The position numbers and the translations under genes are program-made. A DNA stretch of 64,000 nt from Acinetobacter sp. WCHA55 (GTDB taxonomy: Bacteria > Pseudomonadota > Gammaproteobacteria > Pseudomonadales > Moraxellaceae). The DNA lies in assembly GCF_002165305.2 (NCBI RefSeq), contig NZ_CP032286.1, forward strand, positions 1,736,001-1,800,000, given 5' to 3'. A model generated the notes under the pieces. The model saw only the letters and a list, made by a program, of their open reading frames with translations, made no database searches and had not been told where the DNA came from. Numbering within the stretch: the first letter of the stretch is position 1; each line of letters opens with the position of its first letter. Positions 35,698-46,997 of this stretch are shown one piece after another.

Positions 35698-37797
35698 CTA
35701 GTGAAGCTTTAGTAATTGTATTTCCGCCTGCTGAGCACAAACAGGCGGACTAAACAAATAGCCTTGCCCAATATGACAGCCCATATCTCTTAAAAGCTGC
35801 AATTGTGTTTCGGTTTCAATCCCTTCGGCAACGATATCCATTGATAAAATCGGGCCGAGTTTGGCTAAGCCTTCGACAATGGCATAAATCGATTTATCAT
35901 CACTTAAGCGCTGTACAAAAGAGCAGTCAACTTTAATAATATCAACTGGATAGTCGCGCAAATGAGTAAGAGAAGAATGCCCCGTACCAAAATCATCCAG
36001 CGCTATTCGTACACCATTTGCTTTGAGTTTTTTAAGGGCGCGAACAACATATTCATAGCCGCGTTCAGCCAAATGATATTCAGTAACCTCAATTTCAACA
36101 AATTTCGAGGGTATACGGTAGGCTTTGAGACGTTTTAAAAAGATCTCAGCAAAATTATCACGCATAAACTCAACAGGTGCTGCATTTATTGAAATAGGTA
36201 CAATCTGTAAGCCTTTTGCACGCCATTCAGTAATCTGCTTGAAAACCTGATGCTGCATAATCTCACCAATACGGCTGGATAACTCATAATCATTAAAAGC
36301 TGCTGCAATTCGTGCAGGGCTTTGAATGTTATTTTGATCATCACGCCAGCGCAATAGCGCTTCATAACCAATAATTCTTTCTGAATCTAAACACACTTTT
36401 GGCTGGAAGAAAGCCTCAATTGCAACATTACGAATAATTTGGTGCGCACAATTCAGTTGTTCAGATTGTTCCCGTACTGCATTAAACATATCCTGATCAA
36501 ACATGCGCATACCACCACGGCCTTGTGCTTTAACATCATTAAGTGCTGTGTCGGCACATTTGAGTAACTCACTGAGGTCATTGGCATCATCTGGATATAG
36601 ACCACATCCAATGCTCATGCCACCATTAATGTAATTACCCGAAAAAGTAATGGGAAATTCAAGTTGTTGCAAAATCTGCTGGGCAATCTGATTGAGTTCG
36701 CCTATATCCTGCACATGCGGAATAATTACCCCAAATTCGTCCCCACCAAGGCGTGCTAAGAAAGCTCGCCCTTCTAGAATTTGTTTTAAACGTTTCGATA
36801 GAATCCTTAACAAGTGATCGCCTGCGGCATAACCCAGTGTGTCATTGATGGTTTTAAAGTGATCTAAGTCCATCAGCATGACGGCTAACTTCTGCTTTTT
36901 GTCACGTGCATTGTTATACAGTTTTCTGATTTTTTCTTTAAACGCACGTCGGTTATTCAAACCCGTTAACTCATCACGTTCACTGCCTTGTTTTAATTTT
37001 TGTTCGGCCAAATATTGCAGTGTGATATCACGTGATACACATAAAATACTCTGGGTCTTTCCATTAATATCCAGTACAGGAGTCAGAACATTATCCCAAT
37101 AATAAACTTTTCCGTCTGATAAACTCATGCCATTAAAATGGGAAATTTGGCCTTGGCTCGCACTATACAATGCTTTTTTGGCTTTTTTACGCACCGCAGG
37201 AGGCAAAAGCTCGACCCATGACATACCAAAGTCTTTAACATCGGCACTTCCCAACAACATGACACATGCAGACTTATTCATATGCGTGACGGTACTATCT
37301 GGTTCAACCACAATAATGCAGTCTACACTGGCATTTAACATATCCGAATGAGCACGTAATAACGCCAAAGACTCGATATAAATTTTCATACCCTGATGAA
37401 TATCAGTGCAACTCAATTGGAATCCAGCCGTAGAAGGGTCTATCTCACCTTGGACTAAGAACCAGTGATACTGGCCCTGATGATTACGAATCCGGCAGGT
37501 TTTTTCAAATGTGTACTCAATTATGATCGGTTGATGTAAAAATTCATCTAATGCTGACACATCTTCTGGGTGAATGTATTCGATTAAATTGAAACGATCT
37601 GCGGATAAATCCATCCCCCCGACATACTGACGTAAGGGTAAATTTAAGTATTTGCAGTTATCATTATGAATGAAAAAAAGTTGAGGAATAATATCAATCA
37701 GATGGTGGTCTTTTTTAGAAGTAGAACTCTTCCCTACCTTTTGATCATAGGCAATATTATTAGATTTAATTTTAGGCTGTGAATGGGTTCGAGACAT
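35698..37797 (-). CDS. PAS-GGDEF-EAL cyclic-di-GMP signalling protein
   Basis: This protein of about 699 residues has two PAS-like sensory regions (about 35-140 and 150-270), a GGDEF domain with intact LARLGGDEFGV (about residues 351-355) and an EAL domain with intact GYEALLRW (EAL at about 479-481). Both catalytic motifs look complete, so it may make and/or break cyclic-di-GMP. The EAL half retains EVTEYHLAERGYEYV and ALDDFGTGHSSL. No membrane helices are seen, so it is cytoplasmic. The Met at 37797 is preferred over 37812. Its position near pilU hints at surface motility, but this is only suggestive. Confidence 0.92.
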   Translation of the reverse strand: MSRTHSQPKIKSNNIAYDQKVGKSSTSKKDHHLIDIIPQLFFIHNDNCKYLNLPLRQYVGGMDLSADRFNLIEYIHPEDVSALDEFLHQPIIIEYTFEKTCRIRNHQGQYHWFLVQGEIDPSTAGFQLSCTDIHQGMKIYIESLALLRAHSDMLNASVDCIIVVEPDSTVTHMNKSACVMLLGSADVKDFGMSWVELLPPAVRKKAKKALYSASQGQISHFNGMSLSDGKVYYWDNVLTPVLDINGKTQSILCVSRDITLQYLAEQKLKQGSERDELTGLNNRRAFKEKIRKLYNNARDKKQKLAVMLMDLDHFKTINDTLGYAAGDHLLRILSKRLKQILEGRAFLARLGGDEFGVIIPHVQDIGELNQIAQQILQQLEFPITFSGNYINGGMSIGCGLYPDDANDLSELLKCADTALNDVKAQGRGGMRMFDQDMFNAVREQSEQLNCAHQIIRNVAIEAFFQPKVCLDSERIIGYEALLRWRDDQNNIQSPARIAAAFNDYELSSRIGEIMQHQVFKQITEWRAKGLQIVPISINAAPVEFMRDNFAEIFLKRLKAYRIPSKFVEIEVTEYHLAERGYEYVVRALKKLKANGVRIALDDFGTGHSSLTHLRDYPVDIIKVDCSFVQRLSDDKSIYAIVEGLAKLGPILSMDIVAEGIETETQLQLLRDMGCHIGQGYLFSPPVCAQQAEIQLLKLH

Positions 37798-38269
37798 AAT
37801 AATTATCTGCAACTTAAACTCGCTGGTTTAGTCCATAACCAGACATATTGTTTAAAAAAGAAATCAAGCAAAGTCATGAAAAAAAAATGAAAAACAAAAA
37901 AAATATAAGTATGACGACAGTGCATGATTACCATCACAATATGCATCATATACAACTTATATAAGCGTATACCAATGAAAATTTGCAACTATTACACAAT
38001 TCAGACAAATAACTGATCGCTGTTTTCAATAGCAAATGAGCATTCATTTAAGCGACACTACAAAGTCAAAAAAAATTCATTAAAAATCCAATAATAACAA
38101 TATATTATTTTAAATAAAGACCGACAATACACATAATAATTAAATTTATTCTATTTACATAAAGACGCCATTCATAGGAGTTTTATGACCTACTTTTGTG
38201 CAAAAAAAGCAGAAGCCTCATTAATAAATATTATCCAATCAGGCTTCTGATCAAGTAAATAGTTATGAG
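37798..38269. other. AT-rich intergenic region with desaturase terminator
   Basis: These 472 bases hold no supported gene. A stem with arms AGAAGCCT and AGGCTTCT (38211-38248) is followed on the minus strand by seven T and probably ends the desaturase transcript. The rest is very AT-rich and should include the promoter of the GGDEF/EAL gene; no clear operator is seen. Confidence 0.6.
38203..38251 (-). terminator. Intrinsic terminator after the desaturase operon
   Basis: The arms AGAAGCCT and AGGCTTCT enclose a 22-nt AT-rich loop; a run of seven T follows on the minus strand. Confidence 0.68.
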
Positions 38270-39439
38270 CTATGATTTAAATATTTTTTTCTTCAATAAA
38301 CTCAAATTATGTTTCAGAAAAGACTGTGTAGAGTTACTCTTTTCATAACATTCATTTGGCAGTGAGTATTTAGCTAACTTCACCCAAACAGATGAAAACT
38401 GTTTGATAAAGCTCGCTTCATTATAATGAATTCCATACTCTGCACACAGTGCTTTAATTTTGGGTGCGACTTGTGCGTAGCGATTGGCTGGCATGTCTGG
38501 AAAAAGATGATGTTCGATTTGATGACTTAAGTTCCCGCTTAAGATATGTAAGCCCTGTGTCCCACTAAAATTACTTGAGCCTCGAATTTGACGCAAATAC
38601 CACTCGGCCCGTGTTTCATTGTCGATATTGTCCATTTCAAAGTTTTCAGCGTCTTCGGTAAAGTGACCATTAAAAATCACCGCGGATGCCCATAAACTAC
38701 GAATGACATTGGCAACCGCATTTCCTGCAAAGACTGGCAGTGCATTTGGCCCTGCAATGATGGGAAAAAATACATAGTCTTTAATCACTTGGCGTTTCAT
38801 TTTCTGTCTAAAATCATATGACTCTACCCAAACTTCGCGCCAAGTTTTTGTTTTATAGGCCACCACATCCTCTATATGCAGATTTTGTATACCAACATAC
38901 CACTCAAAAAATACCATCAACTGTGCAGCTAAAGGTAGATTCAGCAAAAAGCGAGGTTCCCAGACCTGTGCATCGCTCACACGGACTAAGCCATAGCCGA
39001 CATCATGGTCCATACCCACAATATTAGTGTAGGTATGGTGGATATAATTATGCGTATGTTTCCAATCGGGGCCCGTGGCCATAGTATCCCAGTCATAATT
39101 TGCCCCATTGAGACTCGGGTCATTCAACCAATCAAACTGTCCATGCATGACATTATGCCCAAGCTCCATATTTTCTACGATTTTAGATACCCCCAATAAA
39201 CCAGTGCCCAAAAGCCATACTGGAGGTAGCCATCCTGCAAACATGAGCATTGCACGTGCGCTTATTTCGCTATAGCGCACAAAATCTCGGATTTTGTAAA
39301 TATATTCAGCATCTTTTTCATTGAGGCTTTCCATCACTTCACGGCGGATCGCTTCAACCTTTGAGCCAAACTCTTCGATTTGTGTAGGACTTAAATATTT
39401 GGATTTACTGCTTTCATTAAAATATACGGGAAGATTCAT
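38270..39439 (-). CDS. Membrane acyl-CoA/acyl-lipid fatty acid desaturase
   Basis: This 389-residue membrane di-iron desaturase has the three histidine boxes: HNVMHGQFDW, HTHNYIHHTY and SHQIEHHLFPDMP. Hydrophobic segments surround them, as in DesA/DesB-type enzymes. It would insert a cis double bond in fatty acyl chains of membrane lipids. It follows the ferredoxin reductase gene by 12 bp, so electrons probably come from that protein. The layout is like the Pseudomonas aeruginosa DesC-DesB pair. A clear ribosome site (AAGAAGG) precedes the ATG. The regiospecificity cannot be inferred. Confidence 0.93.
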   Translation of the reverse strand: MNLPVYFNESSKSKYLSPTQIEEFGSKVEAIRREVMESLNEKDAEYIYKIRDFVRYSEISARAMLMFAGWLPPVWLLGTGLLGVSKIVENMELGHNVMHGQFDWLNDPSLNGANYDWDTMATGPDWKHTHNYIHHTYTNIVGMDHDVGYGLVRVSDAQVWEPRFLLNLPLAAQLMVFFEWYVGIQNLHIEDVVAYKTKTWREVWVESYDFRQKMKRQVIKDYVFFPIIAGPNALPVFAGNAVANVIRSLWASAVIFNGHFTEDAENFEMDNIDNETRAEWYLRQIRGSSNFSGTQGLHILSGNLSHQIEHHLFPDMPANRYAQVAPKIKALCAEYGIHYNEASFIKQFSSVWVKLAKYSLPNECYEKSNSTQSFLKHNLSLLKKKIFKS

Positions 39440-39451
39440 ATCTATACCTTC

Positions 39452-40480
39452 TTAAAGGTTGATTACAACAGGACTAACCGCCTGTGAAATACATAACTTA
39501 ATTTGTGTGTTATTGTTTTGATCAAGCTCGCCTGTGAGCAGATTCCGCACTACACCCTGAACTTTGGTACATGAACAAGTATTACAAATGCCCATACGAC
39601 AGCCATGTGCGGGACGTAAACCCGCCTGTTCTGCACTGTCTAATAAATTGCTTTTGGCCTTAAACTGTTGTTGCGAACGTTGAAACGTGACCAATTGAGC
39701 GCTTTGGGCGTGATCGACAACAATTTGAAAGTATTCGGTATGCAGATACTCAACCAAGTCTAAAGCCTGATAAATTTCTGTCAGACTTTGCATCATATTG
39801 GCAGCACCACAGGCATAGCATTCGCGGTGTTCAAAACCTTCAACCTTTTGGTTAAGTAAGTCTTGGCTCAGATGTTGTTTATGAGTCAGTGTATTAATAT
39901 GGTGATATTTAAACTGCGGATAATGTTCCGCTAAAAGTTGTAGTTCTGCATGTAAAGCATCATCCCGTGTAAAGTAAATGAGATCGATACTGGAAACTGT
40001 TTGTGGGCGTTTTAATGCTGCATTGATCAATGCGTAAATTGCAGTAATACCACTCCCAGAGGCAATCATGAGTGCAGAGTGAGGCTGTGTTTTTAAAACA
40101 AATTCGCCCTGCGTTTGGGAAATTTCAACTATACTTTTTACAGGCTGTTGAGTGAGTGCATTTGAGACTTTGCCCTGTTGTTTGACAGCAATCACAAGAT
40201 TGCCATTTTCTAAAATCTCGACAATTGAATAACTGCGCTGCCAACGTACACCAGCAATGAGCACCGTCACTAAGATACTTTGCCCTGCTTGATAGTCAGG
40301 TGTTTTAAAATGATGATTTGGCTGTAACTGCATGTACACGAAGTCATCTGACAAATGATGCTTTGTAACAATCCGTGCTTTGGCTTTTTTCCATGCCCAT
40401 AGCGGATTGACTTTTTCAGCCAGAAAATCGAGAAAATCCTCACGTACCCATTCAGGACGGTATTCAACATGCTTTTCCAT
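39452..40480 (-). CDS. Ferredoxin-NAD(P) reductase with C-terminal 2Fe-2S domain (desaturase partner)
   Basis: This protein of about 342 residues has an FAD-binding region (WQRSYSIVEI), an NAD-binding fold (ALMIASGSGITAIYALI) and a C-terminal plant-type 2Fe-2S ferredoxin domain with the motif CRMGICNTC and a later Cys in KLCIS. It would transfer electrons from NADPH to the di-iron desaturase encoded 12 bp downstream. The frame opens at 40513, but GAGGGTGA lies just before the Met at 40480, which is chosen. Confidence 0.92.
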   Translation of the reverse strand: MEKHVEYRPEWVREDFLDFLAEKVNPLWAWKKAKARIVTKHHLSDDFVYMQLQPNHHFKTPDYQAGQSILVTVLIAGVRWQRSYSIVEILENGNLVIAVKQQGKVSNALTQQPVKSIVEISQTQGEFVLKTQPHSALMIASGSGITAIYALINAALKRPQTVSSIDLIYFTRDDALHAELQLLAEHYPQFKYHHINTLTHKQHLSQDLLNQKVEGFEHRECYACGAANMMQSLTEIYQALDLVEYLHTEYFQIVVDHAQSAQLVTFQRSQQQFKAKSNLLDSAEQAGLRPAHGCRMGICNTCSCTKVQGVVRNLLTGELDQNNNTQIKLCISQAVSPVVINL

Positions 40481-40661
40481 AGTCACCCTCTGCTTTAGTT
40501 TATTTTTATACAAGTGTGCATTATTGAGCCATCAAGATAAGATAAGAACCTATTTTCGACTATGTCATAAAAGGACAAAATCTAACAAATTGACATTTTT
40601 TATCATTTTTGTCTAACAACATGAACAGTTTTGCCAATTCACTTTTCTTCTAATCAAAAAC

Positions 40662-40690
40662 AAAAAACCAAGCCGCAGCTTGGTTTTTTT
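40662..40690 (-). terminator. Intrinsic terminator after the formaldehyde dehydrogenase gene
   Basis: The arms AAACCAAGC and GCTTGGTTT with a 4-nt loop are flanked by A and T runs. Confidence 0.9.
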
Positions 40691-40707
40691 AAACATATTA
40701 CAGCGAA

Positions 40708-41922
<1,215 letters not shown>

Positions 41923-41941
41923 TTAGGTCTTTAAAATAAAT

Positions 41942-43495
41942 ATGCGGATACCAACTCATTGTCGACCGATGATTTTACTGAGCACCGCTTTGACACTGGC
42001 GGGATGTCAACTCGCCCCCAATCAAGCTAAGCCTTCAGACCCTGTAGAGATATATGCAGAGCATTGGCTCAATGGTCAAGATGCATCGGCACAGCAAAAA
42101 CAGGGTCTTACGGCCTATTTAGCTCTAGACGAAGCGTTTATGAGCATTGCCTCGCGCCTGCACTTGATACGAGAGGCCAAGCACAGTCTAGATGTCCAAT
42201 ACTATATTTGGGGAGATGACTTTATAGGCCATATGATGTTGCATGAACTGTTAAATGCTGCGGATCGTGGTGTAAAAGTACGCTTATTGATTGATGACCA
42301 AAACGGTACTGCACTTGATGAAACTTTCAAAAAGCTGGCAGCTCATCCCAACTTTGAAATCAAATTGTTTAATCCTTATAAATACCGTCATTTACGTGTG
42401 ATTGATTATGCTTTCCGCTTTAATCACATTAACCATCGTATGCATAACAAGCTCATCATTGCTGATGGTGCAATTGCGGTAACAGGTGGTCGTAACATCA
42501 GCAGTGAATACTTCGATGCCAGTGAAAAATTCCAATTTACTGATTTGGACATTTTGTTTTACGGGCAAGCGGTAGAGCATGCTAACAGCGTATTTTTAAA
42601 TTTCTGGAATGATGATCTCAGTTATCCAATTCCCCAATTAGTGGGTCGTGGGACAAAAGAAGAACTTGCTCAATTAAGACAGCACTATGAGGCAGATGCC
42701 TTAAATAAAAATGTGATTGAACAGAAAATTGATTTGGCTCGTATACAAGTTGATTCAGATCTAACCAAACATCCTGTTAACTGGGCAAAGGCTCATTTCA
42801 TTGCCGATTCTCCCAATAAAATTCGTGGTGAAGCAAAGCCTGATGAAATCATTGTCAAGCAAATGTTTGATTTGATGGGCAAACCTGAAAAGCATATGGA
42901 GTTGGTCTCCGCATATTTTGTTCCAACCACAGCAGGTGCCGACTATCTCTCCAATTTGGCAAAAAAAGGAACTCGAGTTCGAGTCTTAACCAATTCGTTA
43001 TTGGCTAATGATGTTGCCATTGTGCATGCATTTTATAAAAAATATCGCCGTAGTTTGCTCGAAAATGGCGTCAAATTGTATGAGTTTAAACCGTATATCG
43101 AACGAGAGAAATACACATGGTATGAAGTGGCAACTGGTCATGTGATTCCAGCTAAAGGTCGAAGTTCCTCACGGCTCCATGCAAAATTTTTTGATATAGA
43201 TGGAAAAGTCTTTGTCGGTTCGTTTAACTTTGACCCACGTTCAGCCCATTTGAATACAGAAGTGGGCTTGGTGGTGGAGTCAGATCAATTGCAAAATGCA
43301 ATCTCACATAAGTTAGATGAATTTCTCCCGCATATTGCATATGAGTTAAAACTCAACCCTCAAGGTGATATCATTTGGTTTGAACATCAAAAAGATGGGA
43401 GTGTCATTAAACATCAAACAGAACCCGAAACCACAAAATTTCAGCGTTTTATGATGAAAGCGGTATCATACCTACCAATTGAATGGATGATGTAA
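41942..43495 (+). CDS. Phospholipase D family lipoprotein (cardiolipin synthase ClsC-like)
   Basis: This 517-residue protein has a lipoprotein signal with lipobox LAGC (Cys22) and two phospholipase D motifs: HNKLIIADGAIAVTGGRN and HAKFFDIDGKVFVGSFNFD. It resembles ClsC/YmdC, which makes cardiolipin using phosphatidylethanolamine as phosphatidyl donor. The lipid anchor would place it facing the periplasm. Other PLD activities remain possible. It is divergent from the formaldehyde dehydrogenase gene and appears monocistronic; the 259 bp after it show no gene. Confidence 0.88.
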   Translation: MRIPTHCRPMILLSTALTLAGCQLAPNQAKPSDPVEIYAEHWLNGQDASAQQKQGLTAYLALDEAFMSIASRLHLIREAKHSLDVQYYIWGDDFIGHMMLHELLNAADRGVKVRLLIDDQNGTALDETFKKLAAHPNFEIKLFNPYKYRHLRVIDYAFRFNHINHRMHNKLIIADGAIAVTGGRNISSEYFDASEKFQFTDLDILFYGQAVEHANSVFLNFWNDDLSYPIPQLVGRGTKEELAQLRQHYEADALNKNVIEQKIDLARIQVDSDLTKHPVNWAKAHFIADSPNKIRGEAKPDEIIVKQMFDLMGKPEKHMELVSAYFVPTTAGADYLSNLAKKGTRVRVLTNSLLANDVAIVHAFYKKYRRSLLENGVKLYEFKPYIEREKYTWYEVATGHVIPAKGRSSSRLHAKFFDIDGKVFVGSFNFDPRSAHLNTEVGLVVESDQLQNAISHKLDEFLPHIAYELKLNPQGDIIWFEHQKDGSVIKHQTEPETTKFQRFMMKAVSYLPIEWMM

Positions 43496-43754
43496 TTACA
43501 GATGAATGACATTATCCATATTCTCTAATGTATGATAGCTTTCTGTTTAGGCTGAGTTGTTTTGTTTTAGGCTCAGCTCGGAAGTATTTTATCTGTTGCT
43601 ATTTTTTTAATAAACGCCGTTAAATATAAGACTCGAACAGAATAATTTTATCTCATACCTAAATTCACTCAAAGGCTTGAAAAGTTTTACTCAGTACACA
43701 CTTTGATTTAACATGCAGCCCTCCTTTTTTATCTCTCCCTTATAAAGTTTAGTA

Positions 43755-44192
43755 ATGCAATTTTTTGATTTAAGTCGTCAGTTTAATCTCAGCAATATTT
43801 TAACACCATACAAAACACTAGAAGATCTTGCCCAACAAGAATGGTTTCTAAGTAAAGTGCGTGTTGAACATGACTGCTTGATTGACAATGACATGGTTGA
43901 AGGACAAGCCGTTTTAAAATCCAATCAAAATATCCAAATTGAACTAGAGTGGCAAATCCAAGATACAGGTCATGAACTTTTGGTTCAGTTTAAAGGAATC
44001 GAAACAGCTGTAAGCAAAGAGACTTTTGTTTTGGTGAAAGGGGCTCAATTGATCGATGAATCGCAACAGCCACTTTCGGCAGGTGCACTCAGCCTATGGA
44101 TTGATGGAACATTATTTCCTATGCTGCCACAACTACGTAAACAAATTAAAGCACGGCTTAATCTCTGGGACTATGTTGAGTACGACGACTAA
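43755..44192 (+). CDS. Hypothetical cytoplasmic protein (145 aa)
   Basis: I do not recognise a family. The protein is soluble, with no signal peptide and no membrane segment. Residues about 37-100 alternate charged and hydrophobic residues like a beta-rich domain (EGQAVLKSNQNIQIELEW), ending with a Pro/Leu-rich helix and an acidic tail. The frame is intact, starts with ATG close to the T-rich leader and has composition like its neighbours, so it is probably a genuine gene. It is convergent with the glycosylase gene and gives no functional clue by context. Confidence 0.65.
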   Translation: MQFFDLSRQFNLSNILTPYKTLEDLAQQEWFLSKVRVEHDCLIDNDMVEGQAVLKSNQNIQIELEWQIQDTGHELLVQFKGIETAVSKETFVLVKGAQLIDESQQPLSAGALSLWIDGTLFPMLPQLRKQIKARLNLWDYVEYDD

Positions 44193-44254
44193 AGCAGGCC
44201 AACCATCTAGGAATGGCTGGAACATTCAGTCATGTGAATAATCCAGATAGTTAT

Positions 44255-44848
44255 CTAAAGTAAGCCTATTTCAGAAAATAAGTTGTAATAAGCCTCAGCT
44301 TTTTTCTCTAAAGCCAAAGGATAGGCACGAGAAGAAGATGGCATCCGATAAAGCCTCAAGTCTCGCCCAGCAAAATGTGTCTCAGACTGCATGCCAATTT
44401 GTGGTTTTAACGTAGCTGCAGGCATAGACAGCATGAGCGTATCAGTAGCTTTATCACCAGTCGTCATCACACTATGACAATCAGGCATTTGTTCAAGTAA
44501 ATGTTGTATATTGGTTGGGGTAATAATCTGCAAAAACTTATCTGAAGCATTGCCTTTTTGACGGATCACTTCATAGGCTGTATCAAAAATTGCAATGCCC
44601 CGTTCATTTAAAAATGTACGAATTTGTTGTTCTTTAAATGTCTTCTGTTCGATATTGAGAAAATAATTTTTATCTTGGAAAAAACACAGGCCAAATATTT
44701 TCCACATATCATTCTGATAGTTTGGATAGTAAAAGTCCATTTTCCAGCGAGTCTGAGGTGGTGGAAAGCTACCCAGCATCAATAATTTGGCATTAGATGG
44801 GAGGAACGGCTTAAGTGGATGTTTTTCAATTTCAACTGAATGTGTCAT
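44255..44848 (-). CDS. Uracil-DNA glycosylase superfamily protein
   Basis: The protein has about 197 residues and belongs to the UDG-like superfamily. The LMLGSFPPPQTRWKMDFYYPNYQNDMWKIFG region resembles the GxxPG/active-site loop of single-domain uracil/mismatch glycosylases (written here as the pattern LGSFPP then FYYPN). The C-terminal RMPSSSRAYP corresponds to the leucine/Ser-Pro loop. It would excise damaged or mismatched bases; the substrate is uncertain. A GTG at 44875, 3 bp after the upstream stop, is an alternative start. Confidence 0.75.
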   Translation of the reverse strand: MTHSVEIEKHPLKPFLPSNAKLLMLGSFPPPQTRWKMDFYYPNYQNDMWKIFGLCFFQDKNYFLNIEQKTFKEQQIRTFLNERGIAIFDTAYEVIRQKGNASDKFLQIITPTNIQHLLEQMPDCHSVMTTGDKATDTLMLSMPAATLKPQIGMQSETHFAGRDLRLYRMPSSSRAYPLALEKKAEAYYNLFSEIGLL

Positions 44849-44878
44849 AAGCGATAGAAAATTTATCTTTACCACATT

Positions 44879-45589
44879 TTAAAAAGATTGGCGTATTTTT
44901 TCAGCCACTTGTTTACCCCAATACTGATAAATTTCTCTGCTGGGATGAAAACCGTCTTCGGCCATATCTAAGTTCAAAGCCAAAAACTTTTTTAAATCGT
45001 ACTCAATCCAATCCATCTGTTTTTGCTGTGCGACAAATTGACTTAATTCTAAGTTCATCGCTTTGGCATATTGACCAAACAACCATGCAAGTGGGTTTGG
45101 AAGTGCTGGAAACTGATCCATAGGAGGTACGCTCGAAGCAAGCGTTAATTGCGGACTAAATTTATGTTTGAGTATTTGATAAAGTTGCTTCTGTTTTGCG
45201 ATCCAAGCCACTGGCGAAGTGAATTTTGTAATGTCATTTACGCCGACAGAAGTAATGATGACATCAAAATGCTGTGTTTCAAGCGTTTGGATGGACTGAA
45301 TGACCTGATCTGTAGTGAAGCCCGTCGTTGCATGTAAATAGAATTGAATACTAAACTCAGATGATAGCTCTCTTAAGATTGAACCCAATAACGCATCATC
45401 TTGAACATTTACACCGACACCAGCCGCCGCTGAATCCCCCAAAATGAGCAAGGAAAGCGACTTACCCACGCCCATTTGTCCAATGCGCGCACCTTCAGGT
45501 TCGTCCAATTTTGGTGTATTTTTTTTGACAGCATAGCCCTGAAAAAGAATGACTGGAATCAAAGCCAAAGTATAAATTTTTAATCGCAT
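44879..45589 (-). CDS. SGNH/GDSL-family hydrolase
   Basis: This 236-residue hydrolase has an N-terminal hydrophobic segment (KIYTLALIPVILFQGYAV), probably a membrane anchor or uncleaved signal. The SGNH blocks follow: ILGDSAAAGVGV (nucleophile Ser), the Gly-containing TTGFTTDQ, GVNDITKF (Asn) and DGFHPS (catalytic Asp and His). It is likely an esterase or acyl hydrolase facing the periplasm. It is immediately upstream of the glycosylase gene (3-30 bp), so the two may be co-transcribed although functionally unrelated. Confidence 0.88.
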   Translation of the reverse strand: MRLKIYTLALIPVILFQGYAVKKNTPKLDEPEGARIGQMGVGKSLSLLILGDSAAAGVGVNVQDDALLGSILRELSSEFSIQFYLHATTGFTTDQVIQSIQTLETQHFDVIITSVGVNDITKFTSPVAWIAKQKQLYQILKHKFSPQLTLASSVPPMDQFPALPNPLAWLFGQYAKAMNLELSQFVAQQKQMDWIEYDLKKFLALNLDMAEDGFHPSREIYQYWGKQVAEKIRQSF

Positions 45590-45765
45590 ATTCAGTGACT
45601 GAGTCTAAGCTAGCTGAGAGATGAAAATAGTATACGTTGAATTGTATCGGTACACAGAATTAAATATTCTTCAGAAACATTGCTGCAAGTTAATAATGAA
45701 AACCACATTAAATCATAGTCCTACAAGAATTAATGTTGTTATAGTCATTGTAAGTCTTTTTTTAA

Positions 45766-46089
45766 CTACTTTTCTAAGTGGCAAATATAATCTACAACTT
45801 CACTTGCCATCATACTAAAGCGGCTGTTGGCAGGAACATCAAAACTTTCACCTGCATGATACAGCCTCATTTCAGTGTGTAGTCCAACTCTAACTTGGCA
45901 TTGACCTGAAACAATTTCAATATGCTCTGCGACATGCGTTTCAAAAGTCAGCGGTTGATCTGTAGGCAAAATAACCCCTAGAGTCTTTTGTGAACCATCT
46001 TCACATTGAATAACATGACTGATTGAGCGCCCACCAAAATGAACATTAGGCTTTTTTCTAACTGAAACAAAGTCGAATTGTGCGGACAT
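45766..46089 (-). CDS. ppnP: Pyrimidine/purine nucleoside phosphorylase
   Basis: This 107-residue cupin-like protein (DUF1255/YaiE) matches PpnP, which phosphorolyses diverse nucleosides. Conserved parts include FGGRSISHVIQCEDGSQKTLGV, IEIVSGQCQVRVG and the SFDVPANSRF segment (given as parts of the family pattern). AAGGTGAT precedes the ATG at 46089, which is chosen over the upstream Met at 46098. It stands alone between the GDSL hydrolase and the SDR gene. Confidence 0.9.
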   Translation of the reverse strand: MSAQFDFVSVRKKPNVHFGGRSISHVIQCEDGSQKTLGVILPTDQPLTFETHVAEHIEIVSGQCQVRVGLHTEMRLYHAGESFDVPANSRFSMMASEVVDYICHLEK

Positions 46090-46238
46090 CTTGATCACCT
46101 TTTTTCTTCAATACTACCTCGATTTTATGACCAACTCGTGAATTCATTCAAATGGTCATCTGGAAATAGCAGTTCGTGTTTAGAAGGCTTGGATATTGAA
46201 AAAATAAAAGGCTGATTTACAGCCTTTTATTTCAATCA

Positions 46239-46982
46239 TTAACCCAATTTATTGACCAATTTGAGCGGTAAAACTTTCATCGCCAAACCCAGTGGTAACC
46301 AAGGCCATTTAGGCACATAGGCTTTTACAGGCGCTTTTTCAATTTCTGCTGCCAAGAGTCGTGACCCTGTTTTTTCATCCACTTCAAAAGGTAGTGGTTT
46401 TGCACCCTCATTGATTTCTGTACGAATATAGCCAGGGAAGATTGTGGTGACTTTGATTGGGGTATTGAGCAGTTCTGCACGAATACCTTCGGCCAAATGT
46501 GCAACACCCGCTTTACTTGCACCGTAGGCTGTCAAATGTTTCGGCATACCGCGGACTGCACTCATAGAAGATATCACAACCAAATGCCCTGCATTTTGCT
46601 CACGGAAAATTTCGACTGCGGCTTCACACTGTGCTAGAGCTGAAATAAAGTTGGTTTCAACCGTGGCTTTATTAATCGCAAAACTGCCTTTACCAATTCG
46701 ACGGCCATCTCCAATTCCAGCATTCACAATCACACGGTCTAAATGGCCAAATTCTTGTTTAAATGCACGAAAGACTTCAAACACTTGATCGTAATTGGTC
46801 ACATCTAAAACTTTAGGGATGACTTTTATACCGTATTTGCTCTCAAGTTCCTGCTTTAAACTTTCAAGGCGATCTAAGCGTCGTGCACAAATTGCCAAGT
46901 TATAGCCTTTTTGTGCAAATTCACGCGCCATACCTGCACCTATGCCAGAACTTGCCCCTGTGATTAAAATTGTTTTAGCCAT
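46239..46982 (-). CDS. Short-chain dehydrogenase/reductase (SDR)
   Basis: This 247-residue classical SDR has the NAD(P) loop TGASSGIGAGMA, the NAG motif VIVNAGIG, the catalytic Ser in VISSMSA and YGASK with Tyr and Lys. A C-terminal hydrophobic stretch (WPWLPLGLAMKVLPLKLV) suggests membrane association. It is the last gene of an operon acyl-CoA dehydrogenase, phosphotransferase, histidine phosphatase, SDR, so the substrate may be an acyl or steroid-like compound. Not identified more closely. Confidence 0.88.
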   Translation of the reverse strand: MAKTILITGASSGIGAGMAREFAQKGYNLAICARRLDRLESLKQELESKYGIKVIPKVLDVTNYDQVFEVFRAFKQEFGHLDRVIVNAGIGDGRRIGKGSFAINKATVETNFISALAQCEAAVEIFREQNAGHLVVISSMSAVRGMPKHLTAYGASKAGVAHLAEGIRAELLNTPIKVTTIFPGYIRTEINEGAKPLPFEVDEKTGSRLLAAEIEKAPVKAYVPKWPWLPLGLAMKVLPLKLVNKLG

Positions 46983-46997
46983 GTCTTAATCCTGTCC

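Noticed and set aside
37803..37988. 61-codon minus-strand frame upstream of the GGDEF/EAL gene
   Set aside because: It overlaps the leader of that gene, lacks a ribosome site and has no protein-like features.
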